Shown here in pieces: positions 8,501 to 15,180 of a stretch of 19,644 nt of DNA; the stretch's first letter is position 1; each line of letters opens with the position of its first letter. The notes below the pieces were generated by a model that ran no database searches, was not told where the DNA came from, and was given only the letters and a program-made list of their open reading frames with translations. This DNA comes from JBCCZC01 sp039188505 (GTDB taxonomy: Bacteria; Pseudomonadota; Gammaproteobacteria; Xanthomonadales; SZUA-38), in contig JBCCZC010000056.1 of assembly GCA_039188505.1 (NCBI GenBank), positions 1 through 19,644 on the forward strand, written 5' to 3'. A program made the translations under genes and the position numbers.

Positions 8501-9368
8501 GCGCGAGGAATACGACGCGATCGGCACCGAGCGCGCGGTGCTCCGCCCGCACCTGACCTTCGACCTCGGCCCGCTGCAGGCGGCCCCGGCCATCGGCGGT
8601 GCGAGGCCCCGGGTTGCCATCCTCCGGGAGCAGGGTGTGAACGGGCACATCGAGATGGCCGCGGCCTTCGATCGGGCAGGCTTCGAGGCGGTCGACGTGC
8701 ATATGAGCGACCTGACCCACGGTCGTCAGCGCCTTGACGAATTCCGCGGGCTGGTCGCCTGCGGCGGCTTCTCCTATGGCGACGTGCTCGGTGCCGGCAA
8801 CGGCTGGGCGCGAGCGATCCTCTTCCGCGATGAGCTGCGACAGACCTTCAGCGACTTCTTTGCCGACCCGGGCCGCTTCGCCCTCGGCGTCTGCAACGGC
8901 TGTCAGGCGCTGGCCGCCCTCGCTGAGATCATTCCGGGCACGGCCGACTGGCCGCGCTTCGTCCGCAACCGTTCGGAGCAGTTCGAGGCCCGCCTCAGCC
9001 TGGTCGAGGTGCTGCCATCACCGTCTCTGTTCCTTGCCGGCATGGCCGGCTCGCGCCTTCCGGTGGTCGTCTCGCACGGAGAGGGTCGGGCCGAGTTCGC
9101 GGGCGATGCCGCGCTCGGCGACCGCGCCTCGCTGCGCTATGTTGACGGATCCGGCGCCCCCGCCGTGCACTATCCGGAGAACCCGAATGGCTCTCCGGAC
9201 GCGTTGGCCGGCCTCGCGAACGCTGACGGCCGGGTGACGATCATGATGCCGCACCCGGAGCGGGTCTTCCGGACCGCGCAGTTCTCCTGGGCCCCGGCGG
9301 ACTGGCCGGCCTGGGGGCCGTGGCTGCAGATGTTCGTCAACGCGCGCCGCTGGTTGGAGGATCGATGA
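5520..9368 (+). CDS. purL: Phosphoribosylformylglycinamidine synthase, single-chain PurL
   Basis: This enzyme converts FGAR, glutamine and ATP to FGAM in purine biosynthesis, in the cytosol. At 1282 residues it is the long gammaproteobacterial form (E. coli 1295), with an N-terminal PurS-like domain (about 1-155), a linker, two AIRS-type synthase halves (about 200-1000) and a C-terminal glutamine amidotransferase domain (from about 1030). Visible motifs are NSEHCRHKIF at 207-216, KVETHNHPTAISPYPGAATG from 286, and GVCNGCQAL with nucleophile Cys1125. PHPERVF supplies His1245 and Glu1247, completing the catalytic triad. The ATG at 5520 has GGGGA four bases upstream and gives the expected family N-terminus. 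No PurR-like operator was recognised in the 76-base gap before it. Its stop codon overlaps the start of the next gene (ATGA). Confidence 0.98.
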   Translation: MSIVCFAGGPVLSDFRIDRLNTSLRAANEAELLDSRELFAIEFAGEPTPAQLADLARLLAGQPVPDAPLAPTQRLVVPRQGTVSPWSSKATDIARRCHFDGVVRIEHGRLLRFGDAPGARAEALIHDRMTEQVLDGLDAVASLFEHAAPRPLRHVPVAAEGAEALARANGDWGLALSAEEIDYLAGAYGELGRDPTDAELMMFAQANSEHCRHKIFNASWTVDGEDMGASLFGMIQMSHAASPAGVLTAYSDNAAVIEGHAAERFYSDPDSYGYRTVPEPSHVMIKVETHNHPTAISPYPGAATGSGGEIRDEAATGRGGKPKAGLAGFSVSHLRIPGHERPWEGPEQRPERLASPLAIMTEGPVGAASFNNEFGRPALGGYFRTFEQPDPVQPGLLRGYHKPIMIAGGMGAIRPGAVRKNRLSPGDHVIVLGGPAMLIGLGGGAASSMASGTSTETLDYASVQRDNPEMQRRCQEVIDRCWALGDDNPVVSIHDVGAGGLSNAIPELLDDSERGGGLDLRRIPAADTGLSPMEIWCNESQERYVLGVGAAELARFEAICERERCPYAVLGQATAARSLRLDDDQLGAPAVDLPLEVLFGNPPKMHRNAVAASPVGAAAPAPTDFAATLDRVLTLPAVGSKKFLITIGDRSVGGLTHRDQMVGPWQVPVADAAVTLADFAGFSGEAMAMGERTPLAVLDGPASGRMAVGEALTNLLSAPIASLGAVKLSANWMAAAGADQEDAALYRTVRAVGEELCPALGIAIPVGKDSLSMQTVWSQAGERRRMTAPLSLIVSAFASVADVRGAWTPELVSDPSAPLFLLDLGHGRQRLGGSACLQVHGELTGDVPDLERPEDLIALCALLARLRDAGAVLAYHDRSDGGLTATLLEMAFAARCGLDVHFPAEVDPIAFGFAEELGVVLQVGADQVDRLREEAEKAGLGDCLVAVGRPRADDSICVMQEGVTLLEAPRDDLERRWADTSFGVQAQRDHPTCAREEYDAIGTERAVLRPHLTFDLGPLQAAPAIGGARPRVAILREQGVNGHIEMAAAFDRAGFEAVDVHMSDLTHGRQRLDEFRGLVACGGFSYGDVLGAGNGWARAILFRDELRQTFSDFFADPGRFALGVCNGCQALAALAEIIPGTADWPRFVRNRSEQFEARLSLVEVLPSPSLFLAGMAGSRLPVVVSHGEGRAEFAGDAALGDRASLRYVDGSGAPAVHYPENPNGSPDALAGLANADGRVTIMMPHPERVFRTAQFSWAPADWPAWGPWLQMFVNARRWLEDR

Positions 9369-9973
9369 ACGACATCCGCTTCTCCCTCAAGGCGTTCATG
9401 CTGAACGTCGTGCTCTGGCTGCCGCTGATGTTCTTCCTCTGGTTCTACGTCTCCGGCCTCCTGATCATGCCCGTACAGTTCGGGCTCGACGCCCTGCTGA
9501 ACCTGCTCTACGGCGACCACTTCGAGTCGGTGCGCCGGACCGCGCATCTGTTCGAGGTGGGTGCGATCGTCACGCTGCCGGAGGGCCGCGCCGTTGCCGA
9601 GATTCCGGTGAACCCGATGATCTACGGCTACGGCTTGCCGCTGGTCGCTGGGCTCGTGATCGCGACGCCGGTGGCCGCCGGGCTCCGCGCGCTGCAGCTC
9701 CTGGGAACCTATCTGGGCGTCGTGCTGGTCCAGCTCTGGGGATCGTTCTGGGAGACCTTCCGGGTGCTCGCCTTCGAGCTGGCGGAGCCGGGGCAGGCCA
9801 TTGTGGACGCAGCAGGCTTCCCCGACGAGGTGATCGCGCTCTGCTACCAGTTCGGCTACCTCGTGCTGCCGGCGGTGGTGCCCGTGGCGCTCTGGGTGCT
9901 CATGAACCGAACCTTCATCGAGGGCGTCGTCGGTCACCGTATTGAACCGACGCCCGTCGATCATGGTCAGTAA
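9365..9973 (+). CDS. Four-helix membrane protein, possibly exosortase H-associated
   Basis: This 202-residue protein has about four hydrophobic helices (roughly 11-36, 87-104, 107-127 and 163-181). A soluble loop of about 45 residues lies after the first helix, ending in the motif NPMIYGYGLPL. From memory, a Trp/Leu-rich first helix, one extracytoplasmic loop, and a short Asn-Pro/Tyr-Gly-Leu-Pro motif entering the second helix resemble the exosortase H-associated membrane protein family. No exosortase or IPTL/PEP-CTERM substrate is in the window, so the assignment is tentative. No catalytic motif is visible. The start at 9365 is supported by GGAGG at 9356-9360 and the ATGA overlap with purL, which implies coupled translation. 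The type II secretion operon starts 29 bases downstream. Confidence 0.8.
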   Translation: MNDIRFSLKAFMLNVVLWLPLMFFLWFYVSGLLIMPVQFGLDALLNLLYGDHFESVRRTAHLFEVGAIVTLPEGRAVAEIPVNPMIYGYGLPLVAGLVIATPVAAGLRALQLLGTYLGVVLVQLWGSFWETFRVLAFELAEPGQAIVDAAGFPDEVIALCYQFGYLVLPAVVPVALWVLMNRTFIEGVVGHRIEPTPVDHGQ

Positions 9974-10002
9974 GACGTAACGACCGAGCACACCCGAAAC
10001 CC

Positions 10003-11751
10003 ATGGCCACCATCGAAAGCGACATCGAACTGGACGCGGAACCGAACGAGCAGCCCGCGCCGCCGTCGCCGGACCAGCGCCTGATCGACCACCTCGTCGG
10101 CAACGGTCGGGTGCGCGAGACGGACGTCCGCAAGGCCGAGCGGCTGGCCGAGGAGTCGGGCCATCAGACCGTCGCGATGCTCGTCAGCCTGGGCCTGATC
10201 TCCGAGCGCGACCTGGCCGAATCGATGGCCAGCCTGCTCGAGCTGCCCCTCATCGGCGTGAAGGATTACCCCGAGGTGCCGCCCGGCGGTGTCGAGCTGC
10301 CGCTGCGCTTCATGCGCGAACAGCATGCCGTTCCGGTCTCCGAGACGGACGATGCCGTCACCGTGGTCATGGCCGATCCGCGCGACCGTTTCCTGATCGA
10401 GGCGATCGAGCTCGCCACCGGTCGCCAGGTCGCCACCCAGGTCGGCGTACGATCCGAGATCGACGACGTCGTCGAGCGCTTCTACGGCGGCGGCCGGTCG
10501 GCCATGGGTCAGATTGTCGAGAACCTGTCCGACGATGACGCCGGTGGCGAGGAGGACATCGAGCAGCTGAAGGACCTCGCGTCCGAGGCCCCGGTGATCC
10601 GCCTCGTGAACCTCATCATGCAGCGTGCCGTCGAGGCGCGGGCGTCGGACATCCACATCGAGCCCTTCGAGAATCGCCTCAAGGTCCGTTACCGCGTCGA
10701 TGGCGTCCTGCAGGAAGTCGAGGCGCCGCCGTCGAGCTCTACCGCCGCGGTGATCAGCCGGATCAAGATCATGGCGAAGCTCAACATCGCCGAGCGCCGC
10801 CTGCCGCAGGACGGCCGCATCCCCCTGCGGGTCCAGGGCAAGGAACTCGATCTGCGGGTGTCCACGGTGCCCACCCAGTACGGGGAGTCCGTGGTCATGC
10901 GGATCCTCGATCGCGAGGGCGTGGTCCTCGACTTCGAGAAGCTGGGCTTCCAGGATCCGCACCTCGGGCGCTTCAAGCGCGTACTGGCGGAACCGCACGG
11001 CATCATCCTCGTCACCGGCCCGACCGGTAGCGGCAAGACGACCACGCTCTACACCGCGCTTTCGAGCATCAACACGCCGGAGCGGAAGATCATCACGGTC
11101 GAGGATCCGGTCGAGTACGAGCTCGAGGGCGTGAACCAGATCCACGTGAAGCCCTCGATCGGGCTGACCTTCGCCAGCGCGCTGCGCGCGATCGTGCGCC
11201 AGGATCCCGACGTGATCATGATCGGCGAGATGCGGGATCTCGAGACCGCGAAGATCGCGATCCAGTCGGCGCTCACCGGTCACCTCGTGCTGTCGACGAT
11301 CCATACGAACGACGCTGCGGGCGGCGTGACCCGACTCCTCGACATGGGCGTGGACGACTACCTGCTGGTCTCTACCGTCAATGGCATCCTGGCCCAGCGC
11401 CTCGTGCGCCGCCTCGATCAGACCACGTGCGAGGCCTTCGACGCCCTGCCCGAGATGGTGACCGAGCTGGGTCTCGAGCGCTTCGCTGATCCGGGTGCGC
11501 CGCTTCGTCTCTTCCGCCCCGTACCCTCGGAGGACGTCCCGACCGGCTACCTCGGACGGACCACGATCATGGAGTTTCTCGAGCTGAGCGATCCGATCCG
11601 GCGGCTCGTCATGCGCCATGCGGACGCGACCGAGATCCACGAGCTCGCGCGGACCGAGGGCATGCGGACGATGTACGAGGACGGCCTGAAGAAATGCCTC
11701 GACGGCGTCACGACCATCGAGGAAGTGCTGCGCGTGACGCAGGAGGGCTGA
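10003..11751 (+). CDS. gspE: Type II secretion ATPase GspE
   Basis: This cytoplasmic hexameric ATPase powers pseudopilus assembly. The 582-residue protein has an N-terminal GspE_N/MshEN-like domain (about 24-160), a linker, then the PAS-like and RecA-like ATPase domains. Walker A is GPTGSGKTT at 339-347, the Asp box is EDPVEYE from 367, Walker B is DVIMIGEMRD around 403-412, and the His box is TGHLVLSTIHTNDA at 425-438. The C-terminal region that normally holds two CxxC pairs (about 466-522) has only Cys476. The second pair is replaced by PVPSEDVPTGYLGRT, so the zinc site appears lost. No strong ribosome site precedes the ATG. PilB or MshE is excluded by the gsp neighbours. It is the first gene of the E-F-G-H-I-J-K-L-M-N-D operon. 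Confidence 0.97.
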   Translation: MATIESDIELDAEPNEQPAPPSPDQRLIDHLVGNGRVRETDVRKAERLAEESGHQTVAMLVSLGLISERDLAESMASLLELPLIGVKDYPEVPPGGVELPLRFMREQHAVPVSETDDAVTVVMADPRDRFLIEAIELATGRQVATQVGVRSEIDDVVERFYGGGRSAMGQIVENLSDDDAGGEEDIEQLKDLASEAPVIRLVNLIMQRAVEARASDIHIEPFENRLKVRYRVDGVLQEVEAPPSSSTAAVISRIKIMAKLNIAERRLPQDGRIPLRVQGKELDLRVSTVPTQYGESVVMRILDREGVVLDFEKLGFQDPHLGRFKRVLAEPHGIILVTGPTGSGKTTTLYTALSSINTPERKIITVEDPVEYELEGVNQIHVKPSIGLTFASALRAIVRQDPDVIMIGEMRDLETAKIAIQSALTGHLVLSTIHTNDAAGGVTRLLDMGVDDYLLVSTVNGILAQRLVRRLDQTTCEAFDALPEMVTELGLERFADPGAPLRLFRPVPSEDVPTGYLGRTTIMEFLELSDPIRRLVMRHADATEIHELARTEGMRTMYEDGLKKCLDGVTTIEEVLRVTQEG

Positions 11752-11752
11752 C

Positions 11753-12970
11753 ATGGCGGCGTTCCGCTACAAGGCCGTCGCGCCAACCGGTGAGATGCTC
11801 CAGGGCGAGATGGAGGCCGGCAGCGCGGGCGAGGTGATCGCCAAGCTGCAGGAAGCCGGCAACATGCCGATTTCGGCGGACCCGGCGGCCGGCGGTCTCG
11901 AAGCCCTACTCGGTTCGATGACGTCGATCGGCAAGCGCGTCTCGGCGAAGGACGTTGGTGAGTTCACCCAGCAGCTGGCGACGCTCCTCGGCGCCGGGCT
12001 GCCCCTCGATCGCGCCATGCACATCCTGCTGGACCTCTCCGAGGAGGGCCCCCTGAAGGACATGGTGCAGGCGGTGCGCGACCAGGTGCGCGGCGGCTCG
12101 TCGCTGTCCGATGCGCTCGAAGCCCAGCACGGCGTGTTCAGCCGCCTATACATTAATATGGTGCGCGCGGGTGAGGCCGGCGGCACGCTGGACGTCTCCC
12201 TCGAGCAGCTCGCGGAGTACCTCGAGCGGGCGCAGGAACTGAAGAACAGCGTCGTCTCCGCGATGATCTATCCGATCATCCTCCTCGCCATCGTCGGCAT
12301 CTCCCTGTTCGTGCTCCTGGGCTACGTCGTGCCGCAATTCATGCCGATCTTCGAGGAGCTCGGGGCCGAGCTGCCGTTGATCACCCAGATCGTGCTCGGC
12401 GCAGGCGAGTTTCTGCAGCAGTTCTGGTGGGGGCTGATCCTCGCGGTCCTGCTGCTCGTAACCTGGGTCCGCGGGCAGTTCGCCAATCCGAACACGCGCC
12501 TGGTCTGGGACGGCTACCTCCTGCGCGTCCGCCTGCTCGGCAAGCTCATCGGGCAGATCGAGATGGCGCGGTTCACGCGGACGGTCGGCACGCTGCTGAC
12601 CAACGGCGTGCCGATGCTCGGCGCCCTGTCGATCGGTCGGAAGGTGATGACCAACACCGTCATGGCCGGCGCGGTGGGCGAGGCGGCGAAGGAGGTGAAA
12701 ACCGGCGGTGCGCTGGCCCATAACCTGGCGAAATCGGAGCTGTTCCCGAAGCTCGCGCTGCAGATGATCAGCGTGGGAGAGGAGACGGGCAAGCTCGACG
12801 AGATGCTCGTCAAGGTCGCCGATACCTACGATACGGAGGTCCGGCTGACGATCGACCGCCTCATGGCGGCGCTCGTGCCGATCCTGATCCTCGGGCTGGC
12901 CGCGATCGTCGCCGTGATCGTCATGTCGATCCTGGTCGCCATCCTGAGCCTGAACAACCTGGTGGCCTGA
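11753..12970 (+). CDS. gspF: Type II secretion inner-membrane platform protein GspF
   Basis: GspF is the polytopic platform that couples GspE to pseudopilin insertion. The 405-residue protein has two T2SSF repeats (about 70-195 and 273-395) and membrane helices at about 168-196, 223-240 and 371-400. Family motifs include FTQQLATLLGAGLPLDRAM, the helix entry SAMIYPIILL, and VGEETGKLDEML near the end. GGAGGG lies inside the last codons of gspE, with one base between stop and start, so translation is coupled. The length matches the family (about 400). Confidence 0.97.
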   Translation: MAAFRYKAVAPTGEMLQGEMEAGSAGEVIAKLQEAGNMPISADPAAGGLEALLGSMTSIGKRVSAKDVGEFTQQLATLLGAGLPLDRAMHILLDLSEEGPLKDMVQAVRDQVRGGSSLSDALEAQHGVFSRLYINMVRAGEAGGTLDVSLEQLAEYLERAQELKNSVVSAMIYPIILLAIVGISLFVLLGYVVPQFMPIFEELGAELPLITQIVLGAGEFLQQFWWGLILAVLLLVTWVRGQFANPNTRLVWDGYLLRVRLLGKLIGQIEMARFTRTVGTLLTNGVPMLGALSIGRKVMTNTVMAGAVGEAAKEVKTGGALAHNLAKSELFPKLALQMISVGEETGKLDEMLVKVADTYDTEVRLTIDRLMAALVPILILGLAAIVAVIVMSILVAILSLNNLVA

Positions 12971-13006
12971 CGGCTGCCGCAGCCTACGAGAAACAGTGAG
13001 GAAGTC

Positions 13007-13435
13007 ATGAAAACCGTCATCCGTGCCCCGCTGGCCGCAGCCCGCGGCTTCAGCCTGATCGAGATCCTGGTCGTGCTGGTCATCCTCGGCCTGCTGGCCG
13101 GGCTGGTACTGCCGAATGTCTACAGCAGGCTGAGCGGCGCGAAGTCCAAGGCGGCGAAGACCCAGATCGTGGTCATCCAGAACGGCGTCGACGGCTTCAT
13201 GCTCGACGTCGGCCGCCTGCCGAACAGTCTGAACGAGCTCGTCGAAGCGCCCGGCGACGCCGAGTTCTGGAACGGTCCCTATGTGCGCAAGCAGGCCCTG
13301 AAGGATCCCTGGCAGCAGGAGTGGGTCTACCGCAAGCCGGGACAGGGCGGCGCGGCCTACGACATCCTTTCCTACGGCGAGGACGGCTCGCCGGGCGGCG
13401 AGGGCAACAACCGCGACGTCTCGAACGCCGACTAG
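13007..13435 (+). CDS. gspG: Type II secretion major pseudopilin GspG
   Basis: GspG is the main subunit of the pseudopilus. The 142-residue precursor has a short basic leader cut by prepilin peptidase at Gly14-Phe15. The class III signal FSLIEILVVLVILGLLAGLV follows, with Glu19 at mature position +5. The C-terminal region shows the GspG pattern LPNSLNELV, then LKDPWQQEWVYRKPGQGG and a Gly/Asp-rich loop at 121-137. That loop corresponds to the calcium-binding segment of known GspG proteins. GAGGAAG before the ATG is a good ribosome site, as suits an abundant subunit. A 36-base gap separates it from gspF. Confidence 0.97.
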   Translation: MKTVIRAPLAAARGFSLIEILVVLVILGLLAGLVLPNVYSRLSGAKSKAAKTQIVVIQNGVDGFMLDVGRLPNSLNELVEAPGDAEFWNGPYVRKQALKDPWQQEWVYRKPGQGGAAYDILSYGEDGSPGGEGNNRDVSNAD

Positions 13436-13448
13436 GCGGCGGCCGAAC

Positions 13449-13985
13449 TTGCCCTGCGCACTCGCACAGCGGAAGGGAGCCCTGCACGGCGCGGCTGGGG
13501 CGCCGGCCCGGCGTCCCGGCGCAGGCGGACCAGCGGGGCAGCGGGGCTTCTCGCTCATCGAGATCATGGCCGTGCTGGTCATCATCGGCTTGCTGGTCGG
13601 CGTCGTCGGCGCTTCGCTTTATCGCAACCTCGACAGCGTCAAGGTCCGGCGCGCGGGTTCGGACATCATGACGGCCCTGCGCTACGCCCGCGGTCAGGCC
13701 ATCGTGACCCATGATGTCGCCTTCCTGGAGGTCGACATCGAGCAGCGCAGCCTCACCGCCCACGATCGCGAGCCCTGGGTGCTGCCCGACGGCGTCGAGA
13801 TCACGGTCCGGACCGCAGCGATGGACATCCTCAGCGACTCCCGCGGCCGGATCCGCTTCTACCCCGATGGCAGCTCCACCGGTGGGACGATCACGCTCAC
13901 CGCGGGCGAACGCGAGTGGTATGTGGACGTCGCCTGGCTGACCGGCGAGATCCGACTGAGCTCCTCCGCGGGGGACGCCTCATGA
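13449..13985 (+). CDS. gspH: Type II secretion minor pseudopilin GspH
   Basis: This minor pseudopilin sits near the pseudopilus tip. The prepilin signal RG-FSLIEIMAVLVIIGLLVG is clear (cut after Gly33 if TTG 13449 is the start, with Glu38 at +5), followed by the GspH pattern MTALRYARGQAI and a beta-rich globular part. The start is uncertain, because no ATG or GTG occurs in frame before the signal. TTG at 13449 gives a 33-residue leader without an obvious ribosome site. CTG at 13482 follows a purine-rich GGAAGGGAG stretch and would give a 22-residue leader. A strong hairpin lies just after it. The end overlaps gspI as ATGA. Confidence 0.9.
   Translation: MPCALAQRKGALHGAAGAPARRPGAGGPAGQRGFSLIEIMAVLVIIGLLVGVVGASLYRNLDSVKVRRAGSDIMTALRYARGQAIVTHDVAFLEVDIEQRSLTAHDREPWVLPDGVEITVRTAAMDILSDSRGRIRFYPDGSSTGGTITLTAGEREWYVDVAWLTGEIRLSSSAGDAS
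13471..13484 (+). promoter_or_regulatory. Candidate ribosome site and CTG start of gspH
   Basis: GGAAGGGAG (13471-13479) is the best Shine-Dalgarno-like stretch upstream of the prepilin signal of gspH. An in-frame CTG follows at 13482-13484. The spacing is short if GGGAG pairs with the ribosome and normal (five bases) if GGAAGG does. The alternative TTG at 13449 has no comparable site. Confidence 0.4.
13497..13517 (+). other. Strong hairpin near the gspG-gspH junction
   Basis: GGGGCGCCGG and CCGGCGTCCC flank a single C, giving near-complete self-complementarity with one G-U pair. In RNA the practical form is about an 8-bp stem with a 5-base loop. It lies inside the leader codons of gspH, 62 bases after the gspG stop. 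It could stabilise the gspG message end or dampen gspH translation, and no T-run suggests termination. Confidence 0.45.
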
Positions 13986-14497
13986 GACGGGAACAGGGCT
14001 TCACGTTGCTGGAGATCCTCGCGGCCTTCGTGATCTTCGGCCTGATCTTCGCGACCACGCTCCGCGTGCTGTCCGGATCCCTGCGGAACGCCCAGCGATC
14101 CTCGGATTACACCCAGGCCGCGCTCTGGGCCCAGACCGCCATCGAGGGCATCGGCATCGAGCCGCTGCTCGAGGAAGGCAGCTACAGCGGTGATTTCGAC
14201 AACGGCTATCGCTGGGAGATGGAGATCGTGCCCTTCGAGCTCGAGGCGTCCGAGTCGATCATCGATCTGACGCTACCCGGCGAGTATCCCGGCGATGCCG
14301 CCGGGCGTGGCGATGGCGGGCAGGATGGCTCCGGTGACCAGCTCCAGGGAGACGGTCCCGAGCTAACCTCCCTGCCGGATCAGGGCGATGTCCCCATCGA
14401 TCTCTACGAGGTGGAGCTCCAGGTCTTCTGGGGCGAGCCCGGCGCCGAGCGCGCCGCGCGCTTCGTGACTCTCCGTTCGATCACACCGCAGCCGTGA
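13982..14497 (+). CDS. gspI: Type II secretion minor pseudopilin GspI, enlarged
   Basis: This tip-complex pseudopilin should act with GspJ and GspK. The 171-residue precursor is cut at Gly6-Phe7, with FTLLEILAAFVIFGLIFA as the helix and Glu11 at +5. The family pattern AALWAQTAIEGIG follows. Typical GspI is about 120-135 residues. Here a Gly/Asp/Glu/Pro-rich stretch at about 90-138 separates strands WEMEIVPFEL and YEVELQVFW and accounts for the extra length. ATG 13982 overlaps the gspH stop (ATGA) and has GGGGGA six bases upstream. The same frame is open further upstream, but those residues would precede the prepilin leader and are unlikely to be translated. Confidence 0.94.
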   Translation: MRREQGFTLLEILAAFVIFGLIFATTLRVLSGSLRNAQRSSDYTQAALWAQTAIEGIGIEPLLEEGSYSGDFDNGYRWEMEIVPFELEASESIIDLTLPGEYPGDAAGRGDGGQDGSGDQLQGDGPELTSLPDQGDVPIDLYEVELQVFWGEPGAERAARFVTLRSITPQP

Positions 14498-15180
14498 GGG
14501 TGCTCCCGCGCCAGGCCGGATTCACGCTGGTCGAGATTCTCCTCGCGATGACGCTCGTCGGCCTCATCCTCGCCATGGCCTATGGTGGGCTCAGCACCAG
14601 CGCCAAGGCGGTCGACCGCGGCCAGGACGTCGTCGATCGGAGCAACCACCTGCGCATCGTCCACCAGTTCACGCGGCGCCAGCTCGCGCAGGCCATGCCG
14701 CTCCAGATTGAACCGGAGGACGCCCTCGACGAGGATCAGCTCGTCTACTTCGAGGGCGACGACCGGATGGTCCATTTCGCTGCGCCCATGCCGGGCTACC
14801 TGAGTTCGGGCGGGCCCCATGACCAGAAGCTCTTCTTCGATTCCGGTCCGAACGGCCTCGAACTGCTGTTCGAACACAAGGTGATCGTCCGTGATGAGGA
14901 TTGGGTCGAGGAGGAGGAACGGGATCCCGTCGTGCTCCTCGACGGGATTCGGCGGGGCCAATTCAGCTTCATGCTGCTCGACGAGGACGGTGAGCCTGAA
15001 TGGGTCGAGGACTGGGAGGACCCGGCGCTGCTGCCGGTCGCCATCCGCGTCGAGATCGAGATGGAGCCCTCGACCCGGATCCACTGGCCGACGCTCGACG
15101 TCCGGCCCGTGATCGATACGGCGTCGGCGCGCCGCCAGCTCGATCGCCCCTTCGTGCTGCCGGGCGGCAGGAACAACTGA
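14494..15180 (+). CDS. gspJ: Type II secretion minor pseudopilin GspJ
   Basis: This is the third component of the pseudopilus tip. The 228-residue precursor begins with a GTG that overlaps the gspI stop (GTGA). Cleavage is expected at Gly9-Phe10, and Glu14 is at +5 in FTLVEILLAMTLVGLILAMA. The globular part has the GspJ pattern of an early helix (RIVHQFTRRQLAQAM), central strands and LLPVAIRVEIEM near the end. The length fits the family (about 200-230). The stop shares a base with the gspK start. Confidence 0.95.
   Translation: MRVLPRQAGFTLVEILLAMTLVGLILAMAYGGLSTSAKAVDRGQDVVDRSNHLRIVHQFTRRQLAQAMPLQIEPEDALDEDQLVYFEGDDRMVHFAAPMPGYLSSGGPHDQKLFFDSGPNGLELLFEHKVIVRDEDWVEEEERDPVVLLDGIRRGQFSFMLLDEDGEPEWVEDWEDPALLPVAIRVEIEMEPSTRIHWPTLDVRPVIDTASARRQLDRPFVLPGGRNN

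Noticed and set aside
9942..9976. Promoter for gspE starting with TTGAAC at 9942
   Set aside because: No acceptable -10 box lies at 16-18 bases; the nearest candidate is too far.
9967..11754. Minus-strand frame of 595 codons covering all of gspE
   Set aside because: It mirrors the GspE codons, has no ribosome site or recognisable fold, and GspE motifs on the + strand are unmistakable.
12146..13585. Minus-strand frame of 479 codons opposite gspF and gspG
   Set aside because: His/Arg/Asp-rich shadow of two well-supported genes; no independent evidence.
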